In this document: in pieces, positions 1 to 9,613 of the stretch
How the letters are laid out: every line of letters starts with the position of its first letter
Position numbering within the stretch: the first letter of the stretch is position 1
From: JBBDMC01 sp963826055
GTDB lineage: Bacteria > Pseudomonadota > Alphaproteobacteria > Rhizobiales > Kaistiaceae
Assembly: GCA_963826055.1 (NCBI GenBank)
Contig: CAWGVO010000009.1
Coordinates: 1-64,000, forward strand
Length of the DNA stretch: 64,000 bases
Reading direction: 5' to 3'
Notes under the pieces: generated by a model
Told to the model about the DNA's origin: nothing
The model's input: the letters and a program-made list of their open reading frames with translations, nothing else
Database searches by the model: none
Program-made: the position numbers and the translations under genes

Positions 1-45
1 CCCGGCGGAAGGAGCCGGCGTGAGCACTGAATCAGGGGGTACCGG

Positions 46-1605
46 ATGCCCCTCCTGAGAAACTTCGTCACCGTCGGCGGCGCCACAGCGTCGAGCCGCA
101 TCCTCGGCTTCGTCCGCGATATCTTCATCGCCGCCGCGCTCGGCACCGGACCGGTCGCCGACGCCTTCTTCGTGGCCTTCCGGTTCCCGAACCTTTTCCG
201 CCGGCTGTTCGCCGAGGGCGCCTTCAACTCGGCGTTCGTGCCTCTGTTCGCGAGGACCCTGGAGGCGGACGGCGCGGCCACGGCGCGCCGTTTCGGTGAA
301 GAGGCGCTGAGCGGCCTTCTGACGGCGCTGCTGCTCTTCACCGCGATCATCGAGATCGCGATGCCGCTCGCCATGTTCGTCCTGGCGCCCGGCTTCTCCG
401 CCGACCCGGCGAAGTTCGATCTCACCGTCGTCCTGACCCGTATCGCCTTTCCCTACCTGACGCTGGTATCGCTACTCGCTTTCTACTCGGGCGTCCTCAA
501 CGCCCGCGGCAAGTTCGCCGCCGCTGCCTTCGCCCCGGCGCTGCTCAACGTCGTCCTGGTAGCGGGGCTGATCGGCGTTTTCTGGTTCGGCTACGAGGGA
601 AGCAAGACCGCCGGCGCAGTCCTCGCCTGGGCGACGTTGGTCGGCGGCGTTTTCCAGTTGGCTCTGGTTCTGTGGGCGGCGGCTGCCGACGGCATGGTCT
701 TCCGTCTGGTTCGCCCGCGCTGGACGCCACAGGTGAGGCGACTGGCGGCGCTGGCACTTCCCGGTGTCTTTGCCGGGGGCATCACCCAGATCAACATCGT
801 CGTCGGCACCATCATCGCCTCGCTGGCGCCGGGCGCGGTGTCGTACCTGTACTACGCCGACCGCATCTACCAGCTGCCACTCGGGATCGTCGGCATCGCC
901 ATCGGCGTCGTGCTGCTGCCGGACCTGTCGCGCCAGCTTGGCGCCGGGCGGCTCGATCTCGCCCACCACACCCAGAACCGTGCGCTGGAGTTTGCCATGG
1001 CGCTGGCTCTGCCGGCGGCGATCGCCCTCGTCGTCATGGCCGATCCGATCATCGACGTCCTCTTCCGCCGCGGCAGCTTCTCCACAGCCGACACGGTGGC
1101 GACCGCCGATGCGCTTGTGGCCTTCGCCGTCGGCCTGCCGGCGTTCATCATGGTCAAGGTGTTTTCGCCCGGCTTCTTCGCCCGGGAGGACACCCGCACG
1201 CCGATGTGGTTCGCCGGCATCGCGCTTGTCGTCAACGTTGTGGTGTCCCTGGCGCTCTTTCCGTTCCTCGCCCACGTCGGAATCGCCATCGCCACCGCGT
1301 TCGCCGGCTGGGTCAACGCCGCGTTCCTCGGCGTCACGCTGTGGCGGCGCGACCAGTTGCGCGCCGATGCCGGGCTGGTGCGGCGGCTGCCGCTGCTGGC
1401 GCTGGCGTCGGTTCTGATGGGCGCCTGCCTCCTGTTGGCGATGTGGCTGACCGCCGGTGCGCTGGCCGATCCGCGCCTCATCGTGCGCGGCGCCACCGTT
1501 GCCGCCCTCGTCGTCGCCGGCATCGCGCTCTATGCGCTGTTCTGTCAGCTCACCGGTGTCGTCGATTTTCGCCAGACCCTCGCCACCGTCCGCCGCCGCG
1601 CCTGA
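46..1605 (+). CDS. murJ: MurJ (MviN) lipid II flippase
   Basis: Predicted 519-residue integral membrane protein that flips the peptidoglycan precursor lipid II across the inner membrane. The N-terminus NFVTVGGATASSRILGFVRD is the classic MviN/MurJ opening, with the early basic patch FRFPNLFRRLFAEGAFNSAF that the family uses inside its central cavity. About 14 hydrophobic segments follow, and the length is normal for the family (about 510-530). A G-rich stretch lies just upstream of the ATG. trpS follows after 66 bases, an arrangement common in alphaproteobacteria. The call is from family recognition; the protein looks full length. Confidence 0.95.
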   Translation: MPLLRNFVTVGGATASSRILGFVRDIFIAAALGTGPVADAFFVAFRFPNLFRRLFAEGAFNSAFVPLFARTLEADGAATARRFGEEALSGLLTALLLFTAIIEIAMPLAMFVLAPGFSADPAKFDLTVVLTRIAFPYLTLVSLLAFYSGVLNARGKFAAAAFAPALLNVVLVAGLIGVFWFGYEGSKTAGAVLAWATLVGGVFQLALVLWAAAADGMVFRLVRPRWTPQVRRLAALALPGVFAGGITQINIVVGTIIASLAPGAVSYLYYADRIYQLPLGIVGIAIGVVLLPDLSRQLGAGRLDLAHHTQNRALEFAMALALPAAIALVVMADPIIDVLFRRGSFSTADTVATADALVAFAVGLPAFIMVKVFSPGFFAREDTRTPMWFAGIALVVNVVVSLALFPFLAHVGIAIATAFAGWVNAAFLGVTLWRRDQLRADAGLVRRLPLLALASVLMGACLLLAMWLTAGALADPRLIVRGATVAALVVAGIALYALFCQLTGVVDFRQTLATVRRRA

Positions 1606-1671
1606 GCCCCTTGCACGGCGGGTCGGTGTCCGCCATAACGCCGCCGCCATCGCCGCCGGGGACATGTTTTG

Positions 1672-2727
1672 ATGACGACGTTCAGCCCACGCGTATTTTC
1701 GGGCGTCCAGCCGACCGGCCATCTGCACCTCGGCAACTACCTCGGTGCCATCAAGCGCTTCGCCGCGCTGCAGGCGACCCACGACTGCATCTACTGCGTG
1801 GTGGACCTGCACGCCATAACCGTGCCGGCGTCGGTATGGGGCGGCCCGAAGGAACTGGCCAACGCCACCCGCCAGGTGACGGCTGCGTTCATCGCCTCCG
1901 GCATCGACCCGAAGAAGAGCATCCTCTTCAACCAGTCGCAGGTCTGCGCCCATGCCGAGCTCACCTGGGTGTTCAATTGCGTCGCCCGCCTCGGCTGGCT
2001 GAACCGCATGACCCAGTTCAAGGAGAAGGCCGGCAAGGACCGCGAGAACGCCTCGATCGGGCTCTACGACTACCCGGTGCTGATGGCGGCCGACATCCTT
2101 GCCTACCTCGGCACCCACGTCCCCGTCGGCGACGACCAGAAGCAGCACCTCGAGCTCTGCCGCGACATCGCCATCAAATTCAACAACGACTTCTCGGAAT
2201 CGATTGCCGAGCACGGCTTCGGCGACCAGTTCTTCCCGGTCACCGAGCCGCTGATCACCGGACCCGCGACCCGCGTCATGTCGCTCCGCGACGGCACCAA
2301 GAAGATGTCGAAATCGGACCCCTCCGACTATTCGCGCATCAACCTCACCGACGACGCCGACCAGATCGCGCTGAAGTTCCGCCGCGCCAAAACCGATCCG
2401 GAGCCGCTGCCGAGCGAGGTGGACGGACTGAAGCAGCGGCCCGAGGCCGACAACCTCGTCGGCCTCTATGCGGCGCTCGCCGACGTCACCAAAGCCGAGG
2501 TCCTGCGCGAGCACGGCGGGGCCCAGTTCTCCACCTTCAAGCCGGCGCTCGCCGATCTTGCCGTTGCCAGGCTCGCGCCGATCGCCGGCGAGATGCGCCG
2601 CCTCGCCGCCGACCCCGGCCACATCGACACCGTCCTTGCCGACGGTGCCGCACGCGCCGCCGCCATCGCCGACAAGACGATGACCGGCGTCAAGGACGTG
2701 GTCGGCTTTGTCCGGCGCAAGGCGTGA
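1672..2727 (+). CDS. trpS: Tryptophanyl-tRNA synthetase
   Basis: Class I aminoacyl-tRNA synthetase charging tRNA-Trp in the cytoplasm. The HIGH-type motif appears early as TGHLHLGNYLGA and the KMSKS loop as KKMSKSDPSD at about residue 215. The length of about 351 residues is somewhat longer than the E. coli enzyme but normal for alphaproteobacteria. I place the start at the ATG at 1672 rather than the TTG one codon earlier, because the mature N-terminus TTFSPRVFSGVQPTG fits the family. It lies downstream of murJ, and a non-coding gap of about 125 bases separates it from the next gene. Confidence 0.96.
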   Translation: MTTFSPRVFSGVQPTGHLHLGNYLGAIKRFAALQATHDCIYCVVDLHAITVPASVWGGPKELANATRQVTAAFIASGIDPKKSILFNQSQVCAHAELTWVFNCVARLGWLNRMTQFKEKAGKDRENASIGLYDYPVLMAADILAYLGTHVPVGDDQKQHLELCRDIAIKFNNDFSESIAEHGFGDQFFPVTEPLITGPATRVMSLRDGTKKMSKSDPSDYSRINLTDDADQIALKFRRAKTDPEPLPSEVDGLKQRPEADNLVGLYAALADVTKAEVLREHGGAQFSTFKPALADLAVARLAPIAGEMRRLAADPGHIDTVLADGAARAAAIADKTMTGVKDVVGFVRRKA

Positions 2728-2853
2728 GCGGGTTTCGCGCTTGACGACGGACGTTCGAAATGACTTTGCGCGATCGCGACCCTCGGGCGCGCTATCGTTG
2801 CCGCCTCAACCTTTCCTGTTCGCGAATTCCCGCGTCTGTGGCAGCATGACAAG

Positions 2854-3351
2854 ATGGCTGTGAAACACCGCAGAAGCGGCGAGGAGGGCCACCGCCGCAA
2901 GTTCCTCGTCGTCATCGACGAGACTCCCGAGTGCTCGCGCGCGCTCTACTACGCCGCGCGCCGCGCCCAGCACACCGGTGGCGCCGTGGTGCTCCTCTAC
3001 GTCATCGGCCCGACCGACTTCCAGCACTGGCTGGGGGTGGAGAACATCATGCGCGCCGAAGCGATGGAGGCGGCCGAGAACACGCTGGGCCGTTTCGCCG
3101 ACATGATCCGCGAGTACGCCAACATCGAGCCGGAACTGGTGATCCGCGAGGGCTCCCGCGCCGAGGAGATCGTCAAGCTGATCGAGGAGGACGAGGACAT
3201 CGCCGTCATGGTGCTCGCCGCGGCGACCGACAAGGAGGGCCCCGGCCCGCTGGTGACGGCCCTCGCCGTCAAGGCCGCCGGCACCTTCCCGGTGCCGATC
3301 ACGATCGTTCCCGGCCATCTCGACGACGAGGCCATCGGCGAGATCGCCTAG
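2854..3351 (+). CDS. Universal stress protein (UspA family)
   Basis: Cytoplasmic protein of 165 residues with one UspA domain: a beta strand KFLVVIDETPECSRAL at the N-terminus, an alternating alpha/beta core, and a C-terminal strand PVPITIVPGH. The usual ATP-binding G-x2-G-x9-G loop is not obvious, so it may belong to the non-ATP-binding branch. A basic N-terminal tail (KHRRSGEEGHRRK) precedes the domain. The position between trpS and a NifU-type gene is a familiar alphaproteobacterial order. The exact stress role cannot be read from sequence. Confidence 0.88.
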   Translation: MAVKHRRSGEEGHRRKFLVVIDETPECSRALYYAARRAQHTGGAVVLLYVIGPTDFQHWLGVENIMRAEAMEAAENTLGRFADMIREYANIEPELVIREGSRAEEIVKLIEEDEDIAVMVLAAATDKEGPGPLVTALAVKAAGTFPVPITIVPGHLDDEAIGEIA

Positions 3352-3446
3352 CCGCTTCCTTCTGCCCGCCTTGATGTCCCGGCCGCCCCGGCCTAAGTGT
3401 TTTGCAGGCTGCGTGGCCTTGAACCACGCTTGCGAAAGGACGTGCC

Positions 3447-4004
3447 ATGTTCATCCAGACCGAGCCGACCCCCAATCCGGCGAGCCTCAAGTTCCTGCCC
3501 GGCCGCATGGTGCTGGGCACCGGCACCGCCGAATACCGCACCGCCGACGAGGCGGCCGATTCGCCGCTTGCCGAGCGCCTGTTCGCCGTCCCCGGCGTCG
3601 CCGGCGTTTTTCTCGGCAGCGACTTCGTTACCGTCACCAAGACCGACGGCGAGTGGGCGCACCTGAAGCCTGCGGTGCTCGGCGCCATCATGGAGCACTT
3701 CATGTCCGGCATGCCGGTGCTCCGCGGCACACCGGCCCCAGGCAGCGGCGACGAGTTCTTCTCCGAGGAAGACGCCGAGACCGTCGCGACCATCAAGGAT
3801 CTGATCGAGACGCGGGTACGCCCCGCCGTCGCCCAGGATGGCGGCGACATCACCTTCCAGGGTTACCGCGACGGCATCGTTTTTCTGAACATGCGCGGCG
3901 CCTGCGCCGGCTGCCCGTCGTCGACCGCGACGCTCAAGCACGGCATCGAAAACCTGCTCCGCCACTTCGTGCCCGAGGTGCAGGGCATCGAGGAAGTCGC
4001 CTAG
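3447..4004 (+). CDS. NifU/Nfu-type Fe-S cluster scaffold protein
   Basis: Protein of 185 residues with two parts. An Nfu N-terminal domain opens with FIQTEPTPNPASLKFLPG. The C-terminal NifU-like domain, from about residue 105, carries the cluster-binding pair CAGC at the end of FLNMRGACAGCPSS. Proteins of this build bind a 4Fe-4S cluster between two subunits and deliver it to client enzymes such as aconitase or radical-SAM proteins. A client, MiaB, is encoded 2.6 kb downstream, which is suggestive but proves nothing. A ribosome-binding site (GAAAGGA) precedes the ATG. The protein is full length. Confidence 0.92.
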   Translation: MFIQTEPTPNPASLKFLPGRMVLGTGTAEYRTADEAADSPLAERLFAVPGVAGVFLGSDFVTVTKTDGEWAHLKPAVLGAIMEHFMSGMPVLRGTPAPGSGDEFFSEEDAETVATIKDLIETRVRPAVAQDGGDITFQGYRDGIVFLNMRGACAGCPSSTATLKHGIENLLRHFVPEVQGIEEVA

Positions 4005-4055
4005 GCTCGACACCGGAATCTCGACTCGGCCGCTCGACCGGGCTATCCGGGCGCC

Positions 4056-4727
4056 ATGCGCCTTCTCGCCATCGACACCGCCTTCGAGGCCTGCTCGGTC
4101 GCCGTCGCAGCGGACAACGGCGCCCCGGTCATTCGCACCGAGATCGTCGACCGCGCCCACGCCGAGCGCCTGATGCCGATGATCGAGGACGCGATGGGCG
4201 CTGCCGGCCTCGCCCTTGCCGATCTCGACCGCATCGCCGTCACCGTCGGTCCCGGTTCCTTCACCGGGCTGCGGATCGGCATTGCGGCGGCGCGGGGCCT
4301 CGCGCTCGTTACCGGCGCCGATGCGGTCGGCGTCGGCACGCTCGCCGTCCACGCCGAGGAGGCCCGCGCCGAGTTTGGCGCCTGTCCGATCCTGGCCCTG
4401 ATCGCCGCCGGCCGCGGCGAGGTCTACGGTCAAAGCTTCACCGACGACGGCAGCCCCGCGAGCGAGCCCGCGGTCGGTCCGCCGGAAACGTTCGTGCGCC
4501 TGATCGCCGCCAATACGCTGATCGCCGGCTCCGGTGCCGACGCGCTCGCGAGCGTCCTCGGACAGGAGGCGGAGGCGCGCACCGTCCATCGCCGTGCCGC
4601 GCCCGACCCGGCCGCCCTTCTTCGTCTCGCCCGTGCGGCATCAAGCGCCGGCGCACCGCCGCGCCCGCTCTACCTGCGTCCGCCGGACGCCAAGCCGCAA
4701 ACCGCCGCCGCGGTTGCCCGCCGATGA
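4056..4727 (+). CDS. tsaB: tRNA threonylcarbamoyladenosine biosynthesis protein TsaB
   Basis: Protein of 223 residues of the ASKHA fold, the partner of TsaD in making t6A37 on ANN-decoding tRNAs. The opening LLAIDTAFEACSVAV and the motif GPGSFTGLRIG at about residue 67 are diagnostic. TsaB lacks the metal-binding His residues of TsaD and acts as a dimerisation platform. Its stop overlaps the next start (ATGA), so it is translationally coupled to rimI, a common pairing. Another component of the same complex, TsaE, is encoded at 34.9 kb in this window. Confidence 0.94.
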   Translation: MRLLAIDTAFEACSVAVAADNGAPVIRTEIVDRAHAERLMPMIEDAMGAAGLALADLDRIAVTVGPGSFTGLRIGIAAARGLALVTGADAVGVGTLAVHAEEARAEFGACPILALIAAGRGEVYGQSFTDDGSPASEPAVGPPETFVRLIAANTLIAGSGADALASVLGQEAEARTVHRRAAPDPAALLRLARAASSAGAPPRPLYLRPPDAKPQTAAAVARR

Positions 4728-5212
4728 GCGCCTGGTTTCGTCGGCCGCGCGTCTTCCTCGATAGCGTTCGCCCCGACGAGATCGACGTACTTGCCGACAT
4801 CCACGGTGACGCCTTCACGCGCACGTGGAGTGCCGACGATTTCGCCGCGCTCCTCGCCGCCCCCGGCGTGTTCGTCGTAGGGGTCCGCCGCCAGGGGTGG
4901 TTCGGCGGTACGCACCTCGCCGGCTTCGTCCTCATCCGCGTCGCCGCCGAGGAGGCCGAGGTGCTGACCGTCGCCGTCAGCCCCCGCGACCGCGGCCGCG
5001 GCTACGGCCGCATGCTGATGGAGGAGGGGCTCCGCCGCCTCTACCGCGACCGCATCGCCGCCTGCTTCCTCGAGGTCGACCGCGACAATCGCGCCGCCGT
5101 CGGCCTCTACCGCTCGCTCGGCTTCGTGGTCGCCGGCGAGCGCAAGCGCTATTATTCGGAGCCTGAGACCGGTGACGGCACCGCGCTTGTCATGCGATTG
5201 CAGGTTCGCTAA
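4724..5212 (+). CDS. rimI: Ribosomal-protein-alanine N-acetyltransferase (RimI-type GNAT)
   Basis: GNAT acetyltransferase of 162 residues. The acetyl-CoA binding motif A is VSPRDRGRGYGRMLMEEGL, and motif B is VDRDNRAAVGLYRSLGF, both in the usual order. RimI acetylates the N-terminal alanine of ribosomal protein S18. The ATG at 4724 overlaps the tsaB stop by four bases; the reading frame is open far upstream, but that part has no homology-like content. RimI next to TsaB is a widely conserved neighbourhood. Substrate specificity is inferred from family and context. Confidence 0.9.
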   Translation: MSAWFRRPRVFLDSVRPDEIDVLADIHGDAFTRTWSADDFAALLAAPGVFVVGVRRQGWFGGTHLAGFVLIRVAAEEAEVLTVAVSPRDRGRGYGRMLMEEGLRRLYRDRIAACFLEVDRDNRAAVGLYRSLGFVVAGERKRYYSEPETGDGTALVMRLQVR

Positions 5213-5244
5213 GCGCGGGTAACCCTTGAAGCGATGGATCGGCC

Positions 5245-5688
5245 GTGAACACGGAAAGCCCGACCTCGAACCTCGAGCAGGCGTGCGCCGCCAGGGGGCT
5301 GCGCATGACCGAGCAGCGACGGGTGATCGCCCGCGTTCTCGATGCCGCTACCGATCATCCCGACGTCGAGGAGCTTTACCGGCGCGCCGTCGCCGTCGAT
5401 CCCAAGATTTCGATCGCGACCGTTTATCGCACCGTCAAGCTGTTCGAGGATGCTGGCGTCATCGCCCGTCACGATTTCGGCGCCGGCCGCGCGCGCTATG
5501 AGACCGTACCCGACGAGCACCACGATCACCTGATCGACTTGCGCACCGGCAAGGTGATCGAGTTCCGCGACGAGGAAATTGAGCGCCTCCAGCGGGCAAT
5601 GGCCGAGCGCCTCGGCTACCGCCTGGTCGATCACCGGCTGGAGCTGTTCGGCGTTCCGCTCGCCGGCGACAAGAAAGACAAGCCCTGA
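5245..5688 (+). CDS. Fur-family metalloregulator (Mur/Fur-like)
   Basis: DNA-binding repressor of 147 residues with a GTG start. The winged helix spans about residues 15-85 (GLRMTEQRRVIARVL, then IATVYRTVKLFEDAGV). The metal-site histidines follow in DEHHDHLIDL. The CxxC structural zinc site of E. coli Fur is absent: the segment reads LRTGKVIEF. That pattern is typical of alphaproteobacterial Fur/Mur proteins, many of which sense manganese rather than iron. It lies 32 bases after rimI and just ahead of a metallo-beta-lactamase-fold gene and miaB. Which metal it senses cannot be decided here. Confidence 0.88.
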   Translation: MNTESPTSNLEQACAARGLRMTEQRRVIARVLDAATDHPDVEELYRRAVAVDPKISIATVYRTVKLFEDAGVIARHDFGAGRARYETVPDEHHDHLIDLRTGKVIEFRDEEIERLQRAMAERLGYRLVDHRLELFGVPLAGDKKDKP

Positions 5689-5702
5689 GGCCGGCGATAC
5701 CG

Positions 5703-6512
5703 ATGGCGTGCTTCATCTGCCGGCAGTGCGGCACCGAGTTCGCCGAGACGACGGAGCCGCCGCCGCGCTGTCCGGTCTGCGAGGACGATCGCCAGTATGT
5801 GCGCTGGCAGGGTCAGGACTGGCTGACGCTCGGCGAACTCGCGCTCACCCATACGCTGAAGGTCGCCGACGAGGCCGAGCGCATCACCGGCATCGGCATG
5901 GAGCCGTCGTTCGCCATCGGCCAGCGCGCCTTGCTGCTGCAATCGCCGGCCGGCAACGTGCTGTGGGACTGCGTGAGCCTGGTGACCGACGAGGTGGTTG
6001 CCGAGATCGATCGGCGCGGCGGGCTCGCCGCGATCGCCATTTCCCATCCCCACTACTATTCGAGCATGGTCGAGTGGAGCGACGCCTTCGGCGGCGTGCC
6101 GATCCACATCCACGCCGACGACCGTCAGTGGGTCATGCGGAAGTCGCCGGCGATCAATCACTGGACCGGTGAAACGTTTGCGATCGCCCCCGACATGACC
6201 CTCGTCCGCTGCGCCGGCCATTTCCCCGGCGGAACCGTGCTCCACTGGCGAAGCGCCCTCGCCGGTCGCGGCGCGCTGATGTCGGGCGATATCGTCATGG
6301 TCGCTCTCGACCGGCGCCACGTCTCGTTTATGTATTCGTACCCGAACCTCGTGCCGCTCAACCGCCGTGCGGTCGAGCGGATCGCCGCGGCCTTGCAGCC
6401 CTATGCCTTCGACGCCATCTTCGGCGCGTGGTGGGACCGCATCATTTTTTCGGGTGGCAAAGCGGCTCTTGCCCGATCGGTCGCCCGCTACCTCGCGGCG
6501 ATCGGCGACTAG
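5703..6512 (+). CDS. Metallo-beta-lactamase-fold protein with N-terminal zinc ribbon
   Basis: Protein of 269 residues. The N-terminus has a rubredoxin-like ribbon with two Cys pairs (CRQC at about 6-9 and CPVC at about 22-25). The rest resembles the metallo-beta-lactamase fold, but the usual HxHxDH metal motif is degenerate: it reads HPHYYSSMVEW. Later conserved pieces are a His in AGHFPGG, a GDIVMV strand and a final basic region. The protein probably binds metal at the ribbon, while catalysis by the fold is uncertain. It sits tightly between the Fur-family gene and miaB. I do not know a specific function for it. Confidence 0.78.
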   Translation: MACFICRQCGTEFAETTEPPPRCPVCEDDRQYVRWQGQDWLTLGELALTHTLKVADEAERITGIGMEPSFAIGQRALLLQSPAGNVLWDCVSLVTDEVVAEIDRRGGLAAIAISHPHYYSSMVEWSDAFGGVPIHIHADDRQWVMRKSPAINHWTGETFAIAPDMTLVRCAGHFPGGTVLHWRSALAGRGALMSGDIVMVALDRRHVSFMYSYPNLVPLNRRAVERIAAALQPYAFDAIFGAWWDRIIFSGGKAALARSVARYLAAIGD

Positions 6513-6645
6513 GTGTTGATTGACCCTTTCGCCGTCATCGTCCGGCCATTGGCACCCGCTATTCTCACCACCGCCAAAAACCGCTAAAGGGAAGGCGAAC
6601 GCAGGGACGCGGGAGCCCGCATCCCGCGCCGGATCAACGGGTTAC

Positions 6646-8045
6646 ATGCACGGATCGGGCGAGGATCTGAAGAAGGTCTTCATCAAGACTTACGGTTGCC
6701 AGATGAACGTCTACGATTCCGAAAGGATGGCGGACGCGCTGGCGGCGTTCGGCTACGCTGAGGCGGCGAGCCCCGAATCGGCCGATCTCATCCTCATCAA
6801 CACCTGCCATATCCGCGAGAAGGCGGCGGAGAAGGTCTATTCCGAGCTTGGCCGTCTGCGCGGCCTGAAGACGGCGGCGGCCCGCTCCGGCCGTTCGCTC
6901 GTTGTCGGCGTCACCGGCTGCGTCGCCCAGGCCGAGGGCGACGAGATCGTCCGCCGCGCTCCCTTCGTCGATCTTGTCGTCGGCCCGCAGTCGTACCAGC
7001 GGCTGCCCGAGTTCCTTGCCGGGTTGCGACCGGGCCGTCCGGTGGTCGCGACCGACTTCGCGGTCGAAGAGAAATTCACGACGCTGGAATCCGTTGGCCG
7101 GCGTGGCGCATCCACTTCAAAGCGCGTCGCCGCCTTCCTCACCGTGCAGGAAGGCTGCGACAAGTTCTGCACCTTCTGCGTTGTGCCCTATACGCGCGGC
7201 GCCGAAGTGTCGCGACCGGTCGATGCGATCGTGGCGGAGGCGGCGCGGCTCGCACGCGAGGGCGTGCGCGAGCTGACGCTGCTCGGCCAGAACGTCAATG
7301 CCTGGCATGGCGAGGGACCGGACGGCGGCACCTGGGGGCTTGGCCGTCTGCTCTTCCGCCTGGCCGAGATCCCCGGCATCGATCGCCTGCGCTACACTAC
7401 AAGCCACCCGCGCGACATGGACGACGAACTGATCGCCGCCCACCGAGACCTCGACGCGCTGATGCCCTACCTGCACCTGCCGGTGCAATCAGGATCCGAC
7501 CGCGTGCTCGCCGCCATGAACCGGCGCCACACCCGCGCCACCTACCTGCGCCTGATCGAGCGCATCCGCGCCGCGCGCCCCGACATCGCGCTTGCCGGCG
7601 ATTTCATCGTCGGCTTCCCCGGCGAGAGCGACGCGGATTTCGCCGAGACCCTGTCGATCGTCGACGAAGTCGGCTACGCCGCCGCCTTCTCCTTCAAGTA
7701 CAGCCCGCGGCCGGGCACCCCCGCGGCGGGCGCCGAAGGGCAGGTGCCCGAGCCGGTCAAGAGCGAACGCCTCCACCACCTGCAGGCTCTCATCGACCAG
7801 CGCCAGGCCACCTTCATGCACTCCCGCGTCGGCGGGCTGGCCGAGGTCCTCTTCGAGCGGCCCGGCCGTCATCCGGGCCAGATCGTCGGCCGCTCCCCCT
7901 GGCTGTTGCCGGTGCAGGTCGAGGCCGACGCCGCGCTGATCGGCACCATCGCCCGCGTCGTCATCGACGGCGCCGCCCCCAACAGCCTGTTCGGGTCGCT
8001 CGCCGAGCCGGCGATCACGGGCAACGCCCGTGCTGAGGCGTCCGC

Positions 8046-8049
<4 letters not shown>
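6646..8049 (+). CDS. miaB: tRNA-2-methylthio-N6-dimethylallyladenosine synthase
   Basis: Radical-SAM methylthiotransferase (467 residues) that adds the 2-methylthio group to i6A37 of tRNA. The N-terminal UPF0004 domain begins FIKTYGCQMNVYDSERM and supplies the three auxiliary-cluster cysteines (YGCQ, NTCHI, TGCVAQ). The radical-SAM motif CDKFCTFC is at about residue 168. A C-terminal TRAM-like domain ends the protein. I chose the ATG at 6646: the frame is open 126 bases further upstream, but the family N-terminus begins near here. Its stop overlaps the GTG of phoH. An Fe-S carrier is encoded upstream at 3.4 kb. Confidence 0.96.
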
Positions 8050-9080
<1,031 letters not shown>

Positions 9081-9089
9081 CGGGCGGCC

Positions 9090-9593
9090 GTGCCCGCCTC
9101 CGCGCCCCCCGCGCTGATTGCCGTCGACCTAACCGTCGAGGCGGGCGACTGGCCGCCCGAGGACGCCCTCGTGCCCATTGCCGAGGCCGCCATCGCCGTC
9201 GCCTTCGCCGCCATCGAGGCGGAAGTCGCCGAGCCCGCCGAAGTCTCGATGGTGTTCACCGACGACGCCCGCGTCCGCGGCCTCAACCGCGACTACCGCG
9301 GCGTCGACGCGCCCACCAATGTCCTGTCGTTCCCCGCCGAGGCGCAGGCGCCGGGCCGCTTCGGGCCGCTGATCGGCGACATCGTGTTCGCCCGGGAGAC
9401 GATCGCCGGCGAGGCCGCCGCCGGGGGCTTGACGGTCGACGACCACCTGACCCATCTGATGGTTCACGGATTTCTTCATCTTTTCGGCTACGACCACGAG
9501 GTCGACGAAGACGCGACGGTGATGGAGCGCCTGGAAACCGCTATACTGGCCCGCCTCGGCATCGCCGATCCCTACGCCGAAGAGGATCGATAA
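9090..9593 (+). CDS. ybeY: Endoribonuclease YbeY (rRNA maturation)
   Basis: Single-strand endoribonuclease of 167 residues involved in 16S rRNA 3' end maturation and ribosome quality control. The UPF0054 zinc site is clear at about residue 124, HGFLHLFGYDH, with the upstream conserved region LNRDYRGVDAPTNVLSFP. It starts with GTG after a nine-base spacer from phoH and is followed by corC 20 bases later. Length and motifs are complete. Confidence 0.95.
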   Translation: MPASAPPALIAVDLTVEAGDWPPEDALVPIAEAAIAVAFAAIEAEVAEPAEVSMVFTDDARVRGLNRDYRGVDAPTNVLSFPAEAQAPGRFGPLIGDIVFARETIAGEAAAGGLTVDDHLTHLMVHGFLHLFGYDHEVDEDATVMERLETAILARLGIADPYAEEDR

Positions 9594-9613
9594 CGGCGGC
9601 CGTTGCCCCGACC

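Noticed and set aside
1..45. Possible end of a preceding gene (glnD would be usual next to murJ)
   Set aside because: Stops occur in all three frames within these bases, but too little sequence is left to recognise any protein.
472..2622. Long open frame of about 716 residues on the - strand across murJ and trpS
   Set aside because: It is a GC-rich shadow of two well-recognised genes, with a low-complexity Gly/Arg/Glu/Asp-rich product. Similar antisense frames over infB, pnp, addA and others were rejected for the same reason.
3371..4723. Upstream extension of the RimI frame to a 613-residue protein
   Set aside because: The extension overlaps the NifU-type and TsaB genes in another frame and is Arg/Pro-rich nonsense; only 4724-5212 matches a family.
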